Origin: Acidobacteriota bacterium
Lineage (GTDB): Bacteria > Acidobacteriota > Thermoanaerobaculia > Gp7-AA8
Direction of reading: 5' to 3'
Assembly: GCA_003223645.1 (NCBI GenBank)
Contig: QHVT01000005.1
Span: forward strand, 535,300 to 599,299
DNA: 64,000 nucleotides
The translations under genes and the position numbers were made by a program. Below the pieces are notes generated by a model. That model was not told the origin of the DNA, searched no databases, and saw only the letters and a list, made by a program, of their open reading frames with translations. Positions 17,972-26,953 of this stretch are shown here, piece after piece (position 1 is the stretch's first letter; each line of letters opens with the position of its first letter).

Positions 17972-20580
17972 TGGCCGATACCGATTACCCGCACATCAAC
18001 GAAGAGCGCGTTCCCGTCAACATCGAAGACGAGATGCGCAGGTCGTATCTCGACTACGCAATGTCCGTCATTATCGGGCGCGCGCTGCCCGACGTCCGCG
18101 ACGGTCTCAAGCCCGTGCATCGCCGCATCCTCTACGGCATGTACGAGCAGGGCAACACGTCCGGGAAGGCGTACAAGAAATCCGCGCGCATCGTCGGCGA
18201 CGTGATGGGCAAATTCCATCCGCACGGCGACAGCGCGATCTACGACACCGTCGTCCGCATGGCGCAGGACTTTTCGATGCGCTATCGCCTTGTCGACGGC
18301 CAGGGAAACTTCGGCTCCATCGACGGCGACAACCCCGCGGCGATGCGCTACACCGAGGTGCGTCTCACCAAGCTCGCCGAAGAGCTGATGCGGGACGACA
18401 TCGACAAAGAGACGATCGACTGGGTTCCGAACTACGACGGCTCGATGTCCGAGCCCTCGGTGCTTCCGGCGAAGTATCCGAACCTCCTCGTCAACGGATC
18501 ATCCGGAATCGCCGTCGGCATGGCCACGAACATTCCGCCGCACAACCTCGGCGAAGTGATCGATGCCTGCCTGATGGTCATCGACAACCCGAAAGCGACA
18601 TGGCAGGAGCTGATGACCGTCCTGCCGGGCCCCGATTTTCCGACCGGCGGCTTCATTCACGGCATTGAAGGCATCCGCCAGGCCTACGCGACCGGCCGCG
18701 GCATCATCCAGATGCGCGCGAAGGCGCATTTCGAGACGCAGAAGAAGAGCGAGAAGCAGCAGATCGTCGTGACGGAAGTTCCGTACATGACGAACAAGGC
18801 GCGCCTGCTCGAGAAGATCCGCGATCTCGTGCTCGAGAAGCGCATCGAAGGCATCTCCGATCTGCGCGACGAGTCGGATCGCGACGGCATCCGCGTCGTC
18901 GTCGAGTTGAAGCGCGACGCGATTCCGGAGATCGTGCTGAACAACCTGTATCGCAACACGCAGATGCAGACGACGTTCGGCATCATCTTTCTCGCGATCG
19001 TCAACAACAAGCCGGAGGTCATGGACCTCCCGACGATCCTCCGGCACTTCGTCGAGCATCGCAAAGAGATCGTCGTCCGTCGCACGCGCTTCGACCTGCG
19101 CAAAGCGGAAGAGCGCGCGCACATCCTCGAAGGACTCGTCAAAGCGCTCGACGTCATCGACGAGCTGATCGCGCTGATCCGCGGCAGCCGCACGCCGCAG
19201 GAGGCGAAGGACGGTCTCGTCACGCGCTGGCAGTTCTCCGAGATCCAGGCGCAGGCGATTCTCGACATGCGCCTGCAGCGCCTGACCGGTCTCGAGCGCG
19301 AGAAGCTCGTGCAGGAGTATCAGGAAATCCTCGCGACGATCGCGCGTCTCAAAGAGATCCTCGCCTCGGAGAAACTGATCCTCGACATCATTTCGACCGA
19401 GCTGCGCGACATCAAAGAAAGCTACAACGATCCGCGCCGCACCGAGATCATCCCCGACACGACCGAGATCTCGATCGAAGACCTCGTCGCCGACGAGGAC
19501 ATGGTCATCACCGTCTCGCGCGGCGGCTACATCAAGCGCTCGCCGCTGTCGATGTATCGCTCGCAGGGCCGCGGCGGCAAAGGCCGCATCGGCATGCAGA
19601 CGAAAGAAGAAGACATCGTCGAGCATCTCTTCGTCGCGTCGACGCACGCGTACATGCTGGTGTTCACCGATCGCGGCCGTATGTACTGGCTGAAAGTGCA
19701 CGCGACCCCTGAAGTCGGCGTGAACGCGCGCGGCAAGGCGATCGTGAATTTGCTGCCGGTCGAGCAAGGAGAGAACGTGCGCGCGCTGCTGACGACGCGC
19801 GACTTCACGGAAGGCAAGTACGTCGTGATGGCGACGCGCGGCGGCAAGATCAAGAAGACCGAGCTCGCGGCGTTCTCGAACGTCCGCTCTACCGGAATCA
19901 TCGCGATCGACATCGGCGAAGGCGACGATCTCTACGCCGTCCGCCTGTCCGACGGCAACTCCGACATCTTCGTCGGCAAGGCCGGCGGCCGCGTGATCCG
20001 CTTCAATGAAGCCGATGTCCGTCCGATGGGACGCGGCGCCGCCGGCGTGCGCGCCGTCGCGCTGCGCGAAGACGATCACGTCGTCGAGATGGATGTTCTT
20101 CCCGCCGGCGCGGTCGTCGAAGACGACGTCGAGACGGAAGTCGAAGCAGATGAATCGGCAGAAGTCGTCGGCGACGGCACACGCGGATACATCTTCACTG
20201 TGACCGAGGGCGGCTACGGCAAGAAGACGCCCGTGTCCGCGTATCCGACGAAGCATCGCGGCGGCTACGGTGTGATCGACATCAAGACCGAGCGTTACGG
20301 AAAAGTCGCCGGAATGGCGGTCGTGTTCGAAGAGGACCAGCTGCTGCTCATCAGCGAGCAGGGCATGATCCTCCGCGTTCCGGTGTCGTCGATTCGGGCG
20401 AAGGGCCGCAACATTCACGGCGTTCGCATCGTGAAGCTCGACGAGAACGATCGCGTCGTCGCGGCGGTGAAGGTGGTCGAGAAAGAACAGCCCGAAGACG
20501 GTGCTCCCGACGAAAACGGTGCTCCCGACGAAAACGGCGTTCCTGAAGATGACGGAGCGTCCGAGGAGCCGGTGCACTAG
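17971..20580 (+). CDS. gyrA: DNA gyrase subunit A
   Basis: An 869-residue GyrA. It has the [20 protein letters not shown] start, [12 protein letters not shown], the catalytic-tyrosine segment [10 protein letters not shown] and the GyrA box [12 protein letters not shown], which marks it as gyrase rather than topoisomerase IV. The C-terminal beta-pinwheel blades follow. The tail is acidic and repetitive, reading [21 protein letters not shown], a likely disordered regulatory end. The gene is translationally coupled to gyrB. Confidence 0.97.
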
Positions 20581-20591
20581 AATTTGTGCGT

Positions 20592-20879
20592 ATGGTGCGG
20601 CCGTCGCGGGAACGCCTGAATCAACTCGCGCGAGAGCTGCTCGACGCCTTGGCGCGCTCGCAGGCCGTCATTCTCCTCAAGGATCGCGAAGTCGTGCGCC
20701 AGGCCATGGCACACGCGCTCACCGACGAGCTGCGCCGCGAAGAAGAGCGCGAGGAGAACGCGCGCAAACGCATCGCCGCGATGGCGCGTCACGCGCCGAA
20801 ACACGGCACGCCCGAGTACGAAGAGTTGTTCCGCAAATTCGTGGAAGAAGAGTATTTGCGGGAAGGACTGGATACCTAG
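20592..20879 (+). CDS. DUF507 family protein
   Basis: A 95-residue charged helical protein. It starts MVRPSRERLNQLARELLDALARSQAVILLKDRE and ends HGTPEYEELFRKFVEEEYLREGL. This matches the general pattern of DUF507: an N-terminal helix pair, a polar REE-rich helix, and a final 'SPEW..LYRKY.EEE' motif. The function is unknown. It follows gyrA by 11 bp, so co-transcription is likely. A GTG at 20586 is an alternative start. Its stop codon touches the inverted repeat that follows. Confidence 0.75.
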   Translation: MVRPSRERLNQLARELLDALARSQAVILLKDREVVRQAMAHALTDELRREEEREENARKRIAAMARHAPKHGTPEYEELFRKFVEEEYLREGLDT

Positions 20880-20970
20880 GCCCAGAGGCTCAAGGGCTCA
20901 GAGGCGCATAGTCACAACTCAAAGCGATTCGTTTTTGTCGGTCTCCTCTGAGCCCTTGAGCCTCTGGGCC
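20879..20970. repeat. Octamer-repeat hairpin between convergent genes
   Basis: Perfect 26-bp arms (20879-20904 and 20945-20970) have a 40-nt loop. The arms are made of degenerate 8-bp units such as TGAGCCCT, TGAGCCTC and TGGGCCTT, continuing to TTTGAGCCTG at 20980. It probably terminates gyrA-DUF507 transcription. It also encodes the C-terminal residues of the minus-strand zinc-ribbon protein. Confidence 0.88.
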
Positions 20971-21230
20971 TTTGAGCCTGTAAGTGTGACCTCTTCCTCC
21001 CCGATCATCCGCCGCAATCGCTGCGCTTTCACTCTCTCGAAAATCCCGCCCGTGTGTCCCGCCGGAATCCAGCTGTTGCCGGCGCACTTCGGGCAGCGCC
21101 CGCGGAAGGCGATATTCTTTCCACAGTCCGGACAAATGATGACCAGCGAGTGGGAGAGCTCGAATTTCTGCTCCCCCTCGGCATCCAGACTGTTCAGGAA
21201 CGCGGCGAGGTTTGAAAAGGTCTCTTCCAC
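20919..21230 (-). CDS. Small zinc-ribbon protein of unknown function
   Basis: A protein of about 103 residues from the GTG at 21230. The core VEETFSNLAAFLNSLDAEGEQKF leads to a C4 zinc ribbon, CPDCGKNIAFRGRCPKC, then GNSWIPAGHTGGIFERVK. I do not recognise the family. The frame stays open upstream to 21407, but that extension (GGWRMADGGWRMADGG) is translated heptamer repeat and is probably not used. The tail (SKAQRLKGSEETDKNESL) comes from the octamer hairpin. Both ends of this gene have thus been altered by repeats. No clear ribosome-binding site is seen. Confidence 0.55.
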   Translation of the reverse strand: MEETFSNLAAFLNSLDAEGEQKFELSHSLVIICPDCGKNIAFRGRCPKCAGNSWIPAGHTGGIFERVKAQRLRRMIGEEEVTLTGSKAQRLKGSEETDKNESL

Positions 21231-21270
21231 TGCAACGCACGCTTTAGTGCATGCGACATGCCGGGAGAAC

Positions 21271-21400
21271 GATGGCAGATGGCGGATGGCAGATGGCGGA
21301 TGGCAGATGGCGAAGAACCGAGTTATGCCTTCATCCGCCATCCGCCATCCGCCATCCGCCATCCGCCATCCGCCATCCGCCATCCGCCATCCGCCATCCG
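21271..21400. repeat. Heptamer-repeat hairpin (GATGGCR / CCGCCAT), longest copy
   Basis: The left arm is six 7-bp units alternating GATGGCA and GATGGCG (21271-21312). The right arm is about nine CCGCCAT units (21334-21400). The loop is only about 21 nt. It lies just after the stop of the RNase G gene and could form a very stable terminator-like stem. Units match those at 11233-11350. Confidence 0.9.
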
Positions 21401-21403
21401 TTA

Positions 21404-22900
21404 TCAAATCCGCATCACGTCAAATTGCTCGTGATGCAGCGCTTCGTCCGGCTTGAACACGAGATGGATGCCCATCGTCCGCTCGATTTCCTCGAAGATC
21501 GGATCGCCCGTGTGCAGCGACCCATAAACGACGGGATTCACGCGCACGATCACGTCCTGTCCTTCATGCAGGTCGCGCAGCTTCATCAGCTCGCGCCAGA
21601 CCTCCAGCGCAATCGTCGTGTTCGATTTGATGCGCCCGCTGCCGCCGCAATACGGGCACGCCTGCGTCAGCGAGCGCTCGAGACTCTGCCGCACGCGTTT
21701 GCGCGTCATCTCGATCAGGCCGAACTCCGAGATCTGCAGGATCTTCGTCTTCGAGCGGTCTTTGCGAATCTCGTTTTCGAGCGTCTCGAAAAGCTTCTGG
21801 CGATTCGAGACGTCTTCCATGTCGATGAAGTCGAGCACGATGATTCCGCCTAAATCGCGCAGTCGAATCTGCCGCACGATCTCTTTCGCCGCCTCGAGGT
21901 TCGTGCGGAACACCGTCTCTTCGAGATTCTTCTTCCCGACGTACTTGCCCGTGTTCACGTCGATCGCAACCAGCGCCTCGGTCTGGTTGATGACGATGTA
22001 GCCGCCGGACTTCAGCCACACTTTCGATTTCAGCGCCTTCGCGATCTCCGGCTCGATGCCGAACTCGTCGAAGATCGGCTCGTCGCGGCGGAAGAGACGC
22101 ACGCGCGATACGAGCTGCGGCTGGATCTGATCGAGGAACTCGACGATGCGCTGGTATTGATCGACCGAGTCGACCCACACGCTCTTGAACTCCGGCGAGA
22201 GCACGTCGCGAATCGTGCGCAGGACAAGATCGAGATCGTGATGAATCGCCGACGGCGCGGACGACTTTTCCGCGCGCCGCTTGATGTGGTCCCACAGATC
22301 GGTGAGATAGCGCAGGTCCGCGAGGAACTCTTCTTCGCCGCGGCCTTCGCCGGCGGTGCGCACGATGAAGCCGCCGTGATTACCGTTGCGCACCTTCTCG
22401 AGAATTTCTTTCAGCCGCGTGCGCTCCGCTTCGTCTTCGATGCGCCGCGAAACGCCGACGTGATTCACCGTCGGCATGTAGACGAGGAATCGTCCCGGCA
22501 GCGTGATGTGACTCGTGATGCGCGCGCCCTTGCCGGCGATCGTGTCCTTCGACACCTGCACCACGATTTCCTGCCCTTCGCGCAACAGATCCGCGATCGA
22601 CGCCTCCGGGCGATGCGATGTGACGTCGTCCAGATGCAGTTCGTCCGGCGACTCGCTCTCGTACTCTTCGAGATCCTCGATCACGTCGGAGACGTAGAGG
22701 AACGCATCGCGCTCGAGACCGAGGTCAACGAACGCGGACTGCATCCCCGGCAGCACTTTCGTGACGCGGCCTTTGTAGATGTTCCCGACGATCGTGCGAT
22801 GCCGCGTGCGCTCGACCCACAGCTCGACGACCTGTCCTTCGTCGAGCACCGCGATGCGCGACTCGTGTCGCGTCGCATTGATCACGATCTCCCGCGACAT
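21404..22900 (-). CDS. rng: Ribonuclease G/E family endoribonuclease
   Basis: A 498-residue RNase E/G. It has an N-terminal S1 domain (residues ~35-130) with GNIYKGRVTKVLPGMQSAFVDLGLERDAFLY. The catalytic DNase I-like region holds the metal-binding aspartates in VAIDVNTGKYVGKKN and VLDFIDMED. The zinc-link motif is CPYCGGSGRI. There is no long C-terminal scaffold, so it is RNase G-like in size. It processes rRNA 5' ends and turns over mRNA. I chose the ATG at 22900 since MSREIVINAT starts the family homology; the longer frame is antisense to the divergent gene. Confidence 0.94.
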   Translation of the reverse strand: MSREIVINATRHESRIAVLDEGQVVELWVERTRHRTIVGNIYKGRVTKVLPGMQSAFVDLGLERDAFLYVSDVIEDLEEYESESPDELHLDDVTSHRPEASIADLLREGQEIVVQVSKDTIAGKGARITSHITLPGRFLVYMPTVNHVGVSRRIEDEAERTRLKEILEKVRNGNHGGFIVRTAGEGRGEEEFLADLRYLTDLWDHIKRRAEKSSAPSAIHHDLDLVLRTIRDVLSPEFKSVWVDSVDQYQRIVEFLDQIQPQLVSRVRLFRRDEPIFDEFGIEPEIAKALKSKVWLKSGGYIVINQTEALVAIDVNTGKYVGKKNLEETVFRTNLEAAKEIVRQIRLRDLGGIIVLDFIDMEDVSNRQKLFETLENEIRKDRSKTKILQISEFGLIEMTRKRVRQSLERSLTQACPYCGGSGRIKSNTTIALEVWRELMKLRDLHEGQDVIVRVNPVVYGSLHTGDPIFEEIERTMGIHLVFKPDEALHHEQFDVMRI

Positions 22901-22933
22901 GCGGCGCGAATTGTAGACTGCGTTCCCGTGACG

Positions 22934-23377
22934 ATGACGATCTACTTGTCCGGTGCCATCAGCGGCGGCCGCGCGGACGTGGCGCTCTACCGCCGCATCG
23001 TCGACGCGCTGGAGGACGACGGCTTCCACGTGCTCGCCGGGTCCGTTGCCGCGGAACACGTCTCCGACGCCGGCGATCCGCTCGATCCGGGCGTGATCTT
23101 CGAGCGCGACATGCGCTGGATCGAGGAAGCGGACGTGCTCCTGGCGGAGGTGTCGATGCCATCGACAGGAGTGGGCTACGAGATCGCGGCCGCGCGTTAC
23201 CTGCACGACATCCCGGTGATCTGCCTCTACCGCCGCGCGCACACCAAACGCTGCACGGCGATGGTCGCCGGCGACCGCAATATCACGCTGATCGAGTACG
23301 AAGACGAGCCCGCAATGCTGGCGCGCCTGCGGGAATCGCTCCGGGACATCGGGCGTTCTACCGCCCGCCTGCCTTGA
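22934..23377 (+). CDS. DNPH1/Rcl-like 2'-deoxynucleoside 5'-phosphate N-hydrolase
   Basis: A 147-residue protein of the nucleoside deoxyribosyltransferase superfamily. It begins TIYLSGAISGGRADVALYRRIVDALE, which fits the phosphate/base loop of human DNPH1 (Rcl). IFERDMRWIEEADVLLAEVSMPSTGVGYEIAAA carries the D..W...AD...AEV..PS.GVG.E pattern with the catalytic glutamate of that family. DNPH1 cleaves the glycosidic bond of deoxynucleotide monophosphates such as 5-hydroxymethyl-dUMP, cleaning the nucleotide pool. It diverges from rng with only 33 bp between starts; a GTG at 22928 is an alternative start. Confidence 0.8.
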   Translation: MTIYLSGAISGGRADVALYRRIVDALEDDGFHVLAGSVAAEHVSDAGDPLDPGVIFERDMRWIEEADVLLAEVSMPSTGVGYEIAAARYLHDIPVICLYRRAHTKRCTAMVAGDRNITLIEYEDEPAMLARLRESLRDIGRSTARLP

Positions 23378-23402
23378 CCATGGCAGAGCGCGGTGCTAAG
23401 TT
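23374..23402 (+). promoter_or_regulatory. Probable promoter of tRNA-Asn
   Basis: TTGACC (23374-23379) and TAAGTT (23397-23402) are separated by 17 bp. A start near 23409 would leave a ~22-nt 5' leader before the tRNA. Confidence 0.5.
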
Positions 23403-23430
23403 CCGCGCCCTCTCGTTGTAGTGCCAGTAC

Positions 23431-23506
23431 TCCGGCATAGCTCAGTTGGTAGAGCAGCGGACTGTTAATCCGCGGGTCGTAGGTTCGAGTCCTACTGCCG
23501 GAGCCA
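23431..23506 (+). tRNA. tRNA-Asn (GTT)
   Basis: The cloverleaf is complete: acceptor TCCGGCA pairs with TGCCGGA, the anticodon loop is ACTGTTAATC with anticodon GTT, and the T-arm is GTTCGAGTC. The 3' CCA is encoded. Confidence 0.97.
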
Positions 23507-23514
23507 GGGCGGCG

Positions 23515-24240
23515 CTACGTTCTCCTTGCGAGAAACACCTCATCCGTCATGTCCTCGTCATGACGCACGACCAGCTCCACTTCGTACCCGACGCTCGTCA
23601 GAATCCGCGTCCACGTTTCCCGCGAAAACAATCCTTCGATATGCGTGTCGTGCACGGATGTGACGGCGTCTCCGTCGCGCAGCAGGAACGCGTATTCGAC
23701 GCGGTAGGTGTCGTCCGCGGGATCGGGATCCCACGCCCATTCGATGCCGCGCAGTGAGCGCGTTCCGCTGTCGCCGCTGATCACATTTGTTTTCTCGCGG
23801 AAAGTCTCGCGCACGTAGTCGGGCGCGAAGATCGCTGCGCCGCCGGCGCGCGTGTGTTCGAAGGCGGTACGCGCGACGGCGAGCAAGTCCTCCTCGCTCG
23901 TCATGTACATCACGGCGTCGTGGATCATGATGGCGTCGAAGGTGCGGCCGAGGCGGAGGGTGCGCATGTCGCCGGCGACGTGCTCGCATTCGGGATTCAG
24001 TCCGCGGCTGAGCGCGAGCATGTCCTCCGACAAATCAGTCAGCGTGCAACGGAAGCGTTGTTTGAAATAGAAGGCGTTGTTTCCCGCGCCGGCGCCGAGC
24101 TCGAGGAGCGTTTGCACGGGCGGAACGATTGCGTGCGCGAACGCTTCGATGTAGCTGGTCGCTTCGTCCCAATGATCTTCGTGCGGGTCGACGAGGCGGT
24201 ACCACGGGATGAGATCGCGATAGAGCATCATCGGGCGCAT
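23515..24240 (-). CDS. Class I SAM-dependent methyltransferase
   Basis: A 241-residue methyltransferase. The SAM-binding motif I is TLLELGAGAGNNAFYFKQRF (residues ~44-63), followed by TLTDLSEDMLALSR (acidic end of beta 2) and FDAIMIHDAVMYMTSEEDL (motif IV region). The C-terminal half is beta-rich and probably covers the active site. The substrate cannot be read from the sequence; the fold is of the small-molecule type. It ends 9 bp from the tRNA-Asn gene and diverges from the ECF sigma gene with a 36-bp gap. Confidence 0.8.
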   Translation of the reverse strand: MRPMMLYRDLIPWYRLVDPHEDHWDEATSYIEAFAHAIVPPVQTLLELGAGAGNNAFYFKQRFRCTLTDLSEDMLALSRGLNPECEHVAGDMRTLRLGRTFDAIMIHDAVMYMTSEEDLLAVARTAFEHTRAGGAAIFAPDYVRETFREKTNVISGDSGTRSLRGIEWAWDPDPADDTYRVEYAFLLRDGDAVTSVHDTHIEGLFSRETWTRILTSVGYEVELVVRHDEDMTDEVFLARRT

Positions 24241-24276
24241 TGTCTCGTTTTTCGATTACTCTGATGCCGCGTCCGC

Positions 24277-24975
24277 ATGACCATCGCCCCCTTTCCCACC
24301 ACCCGCCGCAGTGTGATCGTTGCGCTCTCCAGCGGCGATGCGGCCGAGCGGACCCGCGCGTTCGACACGCTGCTCGCGTGTTACTGGAAGCCGCTGTACA
24401 AGTACGCGCGCGTCGCGTTCCGTCGCACGCGCGAGGACGCGGAAGACCTGACGCAGAGCTTCTTCGCGCGTGCGTTCGAGAAGGAATCGCTCGCGGCGTA
24501 CGACGCGTCCAAGGCAAGCTTCCGCACGTTTCTGCGGCTGTTGTTCGATCGCCACGCGGCGAATGAATGGAAGGCCGGGCAGCGGCTGAAGCGCGGCGGC
24601 GGTGAAGTGCATCTCGACTTCGAATCGGCGGAGCTGGAGATCGGACGCGATGCGTCGGCGAGCGTGACGCCCGAGGAGTACTTTCAGCGCGAGTGGGTGC
24701 GGAGCGTGTTCGCGCTGGCGGTGGAGCGGTTGCGCGCGCGATGCAGCGAGACGCAGTTCGCGATTTTCGAGGCTTACGATCTCGACGACGACCGCTCGGT
24801 CTCGTATCGCGAGCTCGCGCAGCGACTCGGCATCACGGAGACGAAAGTGACGAATGATCTCGCCGCGGCGCGCCGTCGCTTTCGCGAGATCGTGCTCGAT
24901 GCATTGCGCGAAGTGACGGCGACGGAAGAAGAATTTCGATCCGAAGCACGCGCGCTGTTGGGAGTCGCGAAGTGA
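24277..24975 (+). CDS. ECF-family RNA polymerase sigma factor (kinase-associated)
   Basis: A 232-residue ECF-type sigma factor. The region 2 helix is YWKPLYKYARVAFRRTREDAEDLTQSFFARAFEKESLAAY, and FRTFLRLLFDRHAANEW follows. The region 4 helix-turn-helix is SVSYRELAQRLGITETKVTNDLAAARRRFREIV. The gene overlaps the downstream Ser/Thr kinase by 4 bp (GTGA). In several phyla such ECF sigmas are activated by phosphorylation by the partner kinase rather than by a membrane anti-sigma; that mechanism is inferred here from the pairing. It is unusually long after region 4, with a C-terminal 30-residue extension. Confidence 0.85.
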   Translation: MTIAPFPTTRRSVIVALSSGDAAERTRAFDTLLACYWKPLYKYARVAFRRTREDAEDLTQSFFARAFEKESLAAYDASKASFRTFLRLLFDRHAANEWKAGQRLKRGGGEVHLDFESAELEIGRDASASVTPEEYFQREWVRSVFALAVERLRARCSETQFAIFEAYDLDDDRSVSYRELAQRLGITETKVTNDLAAARRRFREIVLDALREVTATEEEFRSEARALLGVAK

Positions 24976-25814
24976 GATGGCTCTCCGATGATGCGGTCAC
25001 GCATCTGCGCGAAGTCACGGAGTGCCCCGACCTGACAGGAACGCGTTACGAACTGATTCGCGAGCTGGGACGCGGCGGAATGGGCGTCGTGTACGAGGTA
25101 CGCGATCTCGCGTTGGAGCGCAACGTCGCGATGAAAGTCGTCGACGCCGACTGGTGCTCCGAGGCGCGCATCATCGCGAGCCTCGAACATCCGGGGATCG
25201 TTCCCGTGCACGACGCGGGCACGCTTCCGGACGGACGCCGCTACTACACGATGAAGCTCGTGCGCGGCTCGCGCCTCGATCGCTGGGCGCGCGAGGATCG
25301 CAGCCGCACCGATCTGCTGCGCGTCTTCACGCGCGTCTGCGAGGCGGTCGCATTCGCGCACGCGAACGGCGTCGTGCATCGCGACCTCAAGCCGCAGAAC
25401 GTGATGGTCGGCGAGTTCGGCGCGGTGCTGGTGATGGATTGGGGAGTCGCCGCCGTTGCGGGTACGGATGGCTATCGATCGCCGGAACAAACGCGCGGCG
25501 AAGAAGCGGACGCGCGATCGGATGTGTACGCGCTCGGCGCGATCCTCGCGTTTCTCGTCGGCGAAAACATTCCGCGCGCGCTGAACGCGATTCGCGCAAA
25601 GGCGATGGCCGCGAATCGCGACGATCGCTACGCCGGCGCGCGCGAGCTCGGCGACGACGTACTGCGCCATCTCGATCACAAGCCGGTGAGCGCGTATCGC
25701 GAGAACATATTCGAGCGCGCGTCGCGATTTTTGGGACGCCATCGCGCGCTCGCGGCGATGCTGCTCACGTACCTCATCATGCGCGCGATTCTGCTGCTTT
25801 GGTTTCACCGTTAA
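24972..25814 (+). CDS. Small membrane-anchored Hanks-type Ser/Thr protein kinase
   Basis: A 280-residue kinase. The Gly-rich loop is RELGRGGMGVVYEV, the lysine is in VAMKVV, and a glutamate in SEARIIASLEHPG is the helix C candidate. The catalytic loop is VVHRDLKPQNVMV and DWG takes the DFG position. Only about a dozen residues separate DWG from SPEQ, far shorter than a normal activation segment. A C-terminal membrane helix (ALAAMLLTYLIMRAILLLWF) is present and there is no sensory domain. The GTG start overlaps the ECF sigma stop, so the sigma factor is the obvious candidate substrate (inference). Confidence 0.85.
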   Translation: MRWLSDDAVTHLREVTECPDLTGTRYELIRELGRGGMGVVYEVRDLALERNVAMKVVDADWCSEARIIASLEHPGIVPVHDAGTLPDGRRYYTMKLVRGSRLDRWAREDRSRTDLLRVFTRVCEAVAFAHANGVVHRDLKPQNVMVGEFGAVLVMDWGVAAVAGTDGYRSPEQTRGEEADARSDVYALGAILAFLVGENIPRALNAIRAKAMAANRDDRYAGARELGDDVLRHLDHKPVSAYRENIFERASRFLGRHRALAAMLLTYLIMRAILLLWFHR

Positions 25815-25856
25815 AGACTTCAGCGCGAACGTTGAATCGATTCAACGGAGGCAGAC

Positions 25857-26210
25857 ATGAACAAGATTCTTCTCGGCATCATCCTCGGCGCAGTCCTGGG
25901 CGCGCTCGACGGCGCAACCGCGTGGTTCACGCCCGAAGCGCGATCGCAAATGCTCGGCATCATCATCGGATCGACGATCAAGGGCGTGATCGCCGGCATC
26001 GCCGCCGGATGGTTCGCGCGCAAAGTGCAGAACCTCTGGGCCGGACTCGCGTTCGGACTCTTCGTCGGCCTGCTGCTCGCGTACGCGATCGTGGCGATGG
26101 GCGGCGGCAAGTACTTCTTCGAGATCATGCTGCCGGGCGGCATCGTCGGCGCCATTCTCGGCTTCGCCACGCAGCGCTACGGCGCGCCCGCGCTCGCCAC
26201 TGCGAAATGA
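25857..26210 (+). CDS. Small glycine-rich integral membrane protein, unknown
   Basis: A 117-residue protein with three to four membrane segments: LLGIILGAVLGALDGATAWF, GIIIGSTIKGVIAGIAAGWF, WAGLAFGLFVGLLLAYAIVAM and MLPGGIVGAILGFATQ. GxxxG-type packing recurs throughout. I do not recognise a family. It starts 42 bp after the kinase, behind an AACGGAGG ribosome-binding site, so it may belong to the sigma/kinase operon. No catalytic motif is visible. Confidence 0.65.
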   Translation: MNKILLGIILGAVLGALDGATAWFTPEARSQMLGIIIGSTIKGVIAGIAAGWFARKVQNLWAGLAFGLFVGLLLAYAIVAMGGGKYFFEIMLPGGIVGAILGFATQRYGAPALATAK

Positions 26211-26323
26211 TGTGACGTCCGATACAGTTAGTCTCTTTCAGAGAAGGGGCTAACTCCATCATCACCCTCAGCCAGCTCCCGGAAAGCCGACGGACAATCC
26301 TCATCGCGCTCAAGCAGCGCGGC

Positions 26324-26953
26324 ATGGCCACGATCGCGCAGCTCGCCGAGGAGATGAAGATCACCGGCGAGGCCGTGCGGCAGCAACTGCTGCAACTGCA
26401 TCGCGAAGGGTGGGTCGAGGCGACCGTCGAGCATCGCGAGCATGCGCGTACCGGACGTCCCGCGACGACGTATCGGCTCAGCGCCGAAGGCGATCATCTT
26501 TTCCCGAAGCATTACGACGCGCTCGCGGTCGCCGTGATCGATGCGGTCACCGACGAGTTCGGCGACGAGGCGCTGCTGCGCGTTCTTGCGCGTGTCGCGG
26601 ACGAGCGCGTGCAGTCGTATGCCGTGTTGCACGATCTCCCGCTCGCCGAGCGCGTCGACGCGCTGAAGAACTGGTATCTCGCAGACGATCCGTACATGGA
26701 GGTCGAGCGCGTCAACGGCGACTTCCGGCTCATCGAGCGCAATTGTCCGTTCTACAACACCGCGATGCGCCGCCCCGCGCTCTGCAGCGTTTCAATCAAC
26801 GCGCTGACGCGGCTCCTCGGCGTGCGCGTCGAGCGCGAAGAGAAGTTCCAGAACGGCGACGGCCGCTGCGTGTTCCGCGTGCACGGCAGCGAAACGGCCG
26901 ACCCCAATGCGCCGTTCGCGCTCGAGCGTTCTACGCGATCCAGATCGTCTTGA
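26324..26953 (+). CDS. SufR-like winged-helix regulator with C-terminal cysteines
   Basis: A 209-residue protein from the ATG: TIAQLAEEMKITGEAVRQQLLQLHREGWVEA is a winged helix. Later CPFYNTAM, ALCSV and GRCVFRVHG give three cysteines like those binding Fe-S in the SufR group. The frame is open 66 nt further upstream and encodes LPESRRTILIALKQRG, which is the expected first helix of this family. That segment has no ATG, GTG or TTG; an ATC at 26258 or 26261 follows AGAAGGGG at a plausible distance. So either the protein uses a non-canonical start or it is N-terminally truncated. It ends overlapping the convergent aldehyde dehydrogenase by 23 bp. Confidence 0.75.
   Translation: MATIAQLAEEMKITGEAVRQQLLQLHREGWVEATVEHREHARTGRPATTYRLSAEGDHLFPKHYDALAVAVIDAVTDEFGDEALLRVLARVADERVQSYAVLHDLPLAERVDALKNWYLADDPYMEVERVNGDFRLIERNCPFYNTAMRRPALCSVSINALTRLLGVRVEREEKFQNGDGRCVFRVHGSETADPNAPFALERSTRSRSS

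Noticed and set aside
18499..20577. 692-residue minus-strand frame opposite gyrA
   Set aside because: Antisense shadow of a high-GC gene; it has no family motif and is Arg/Asp/Val rich.
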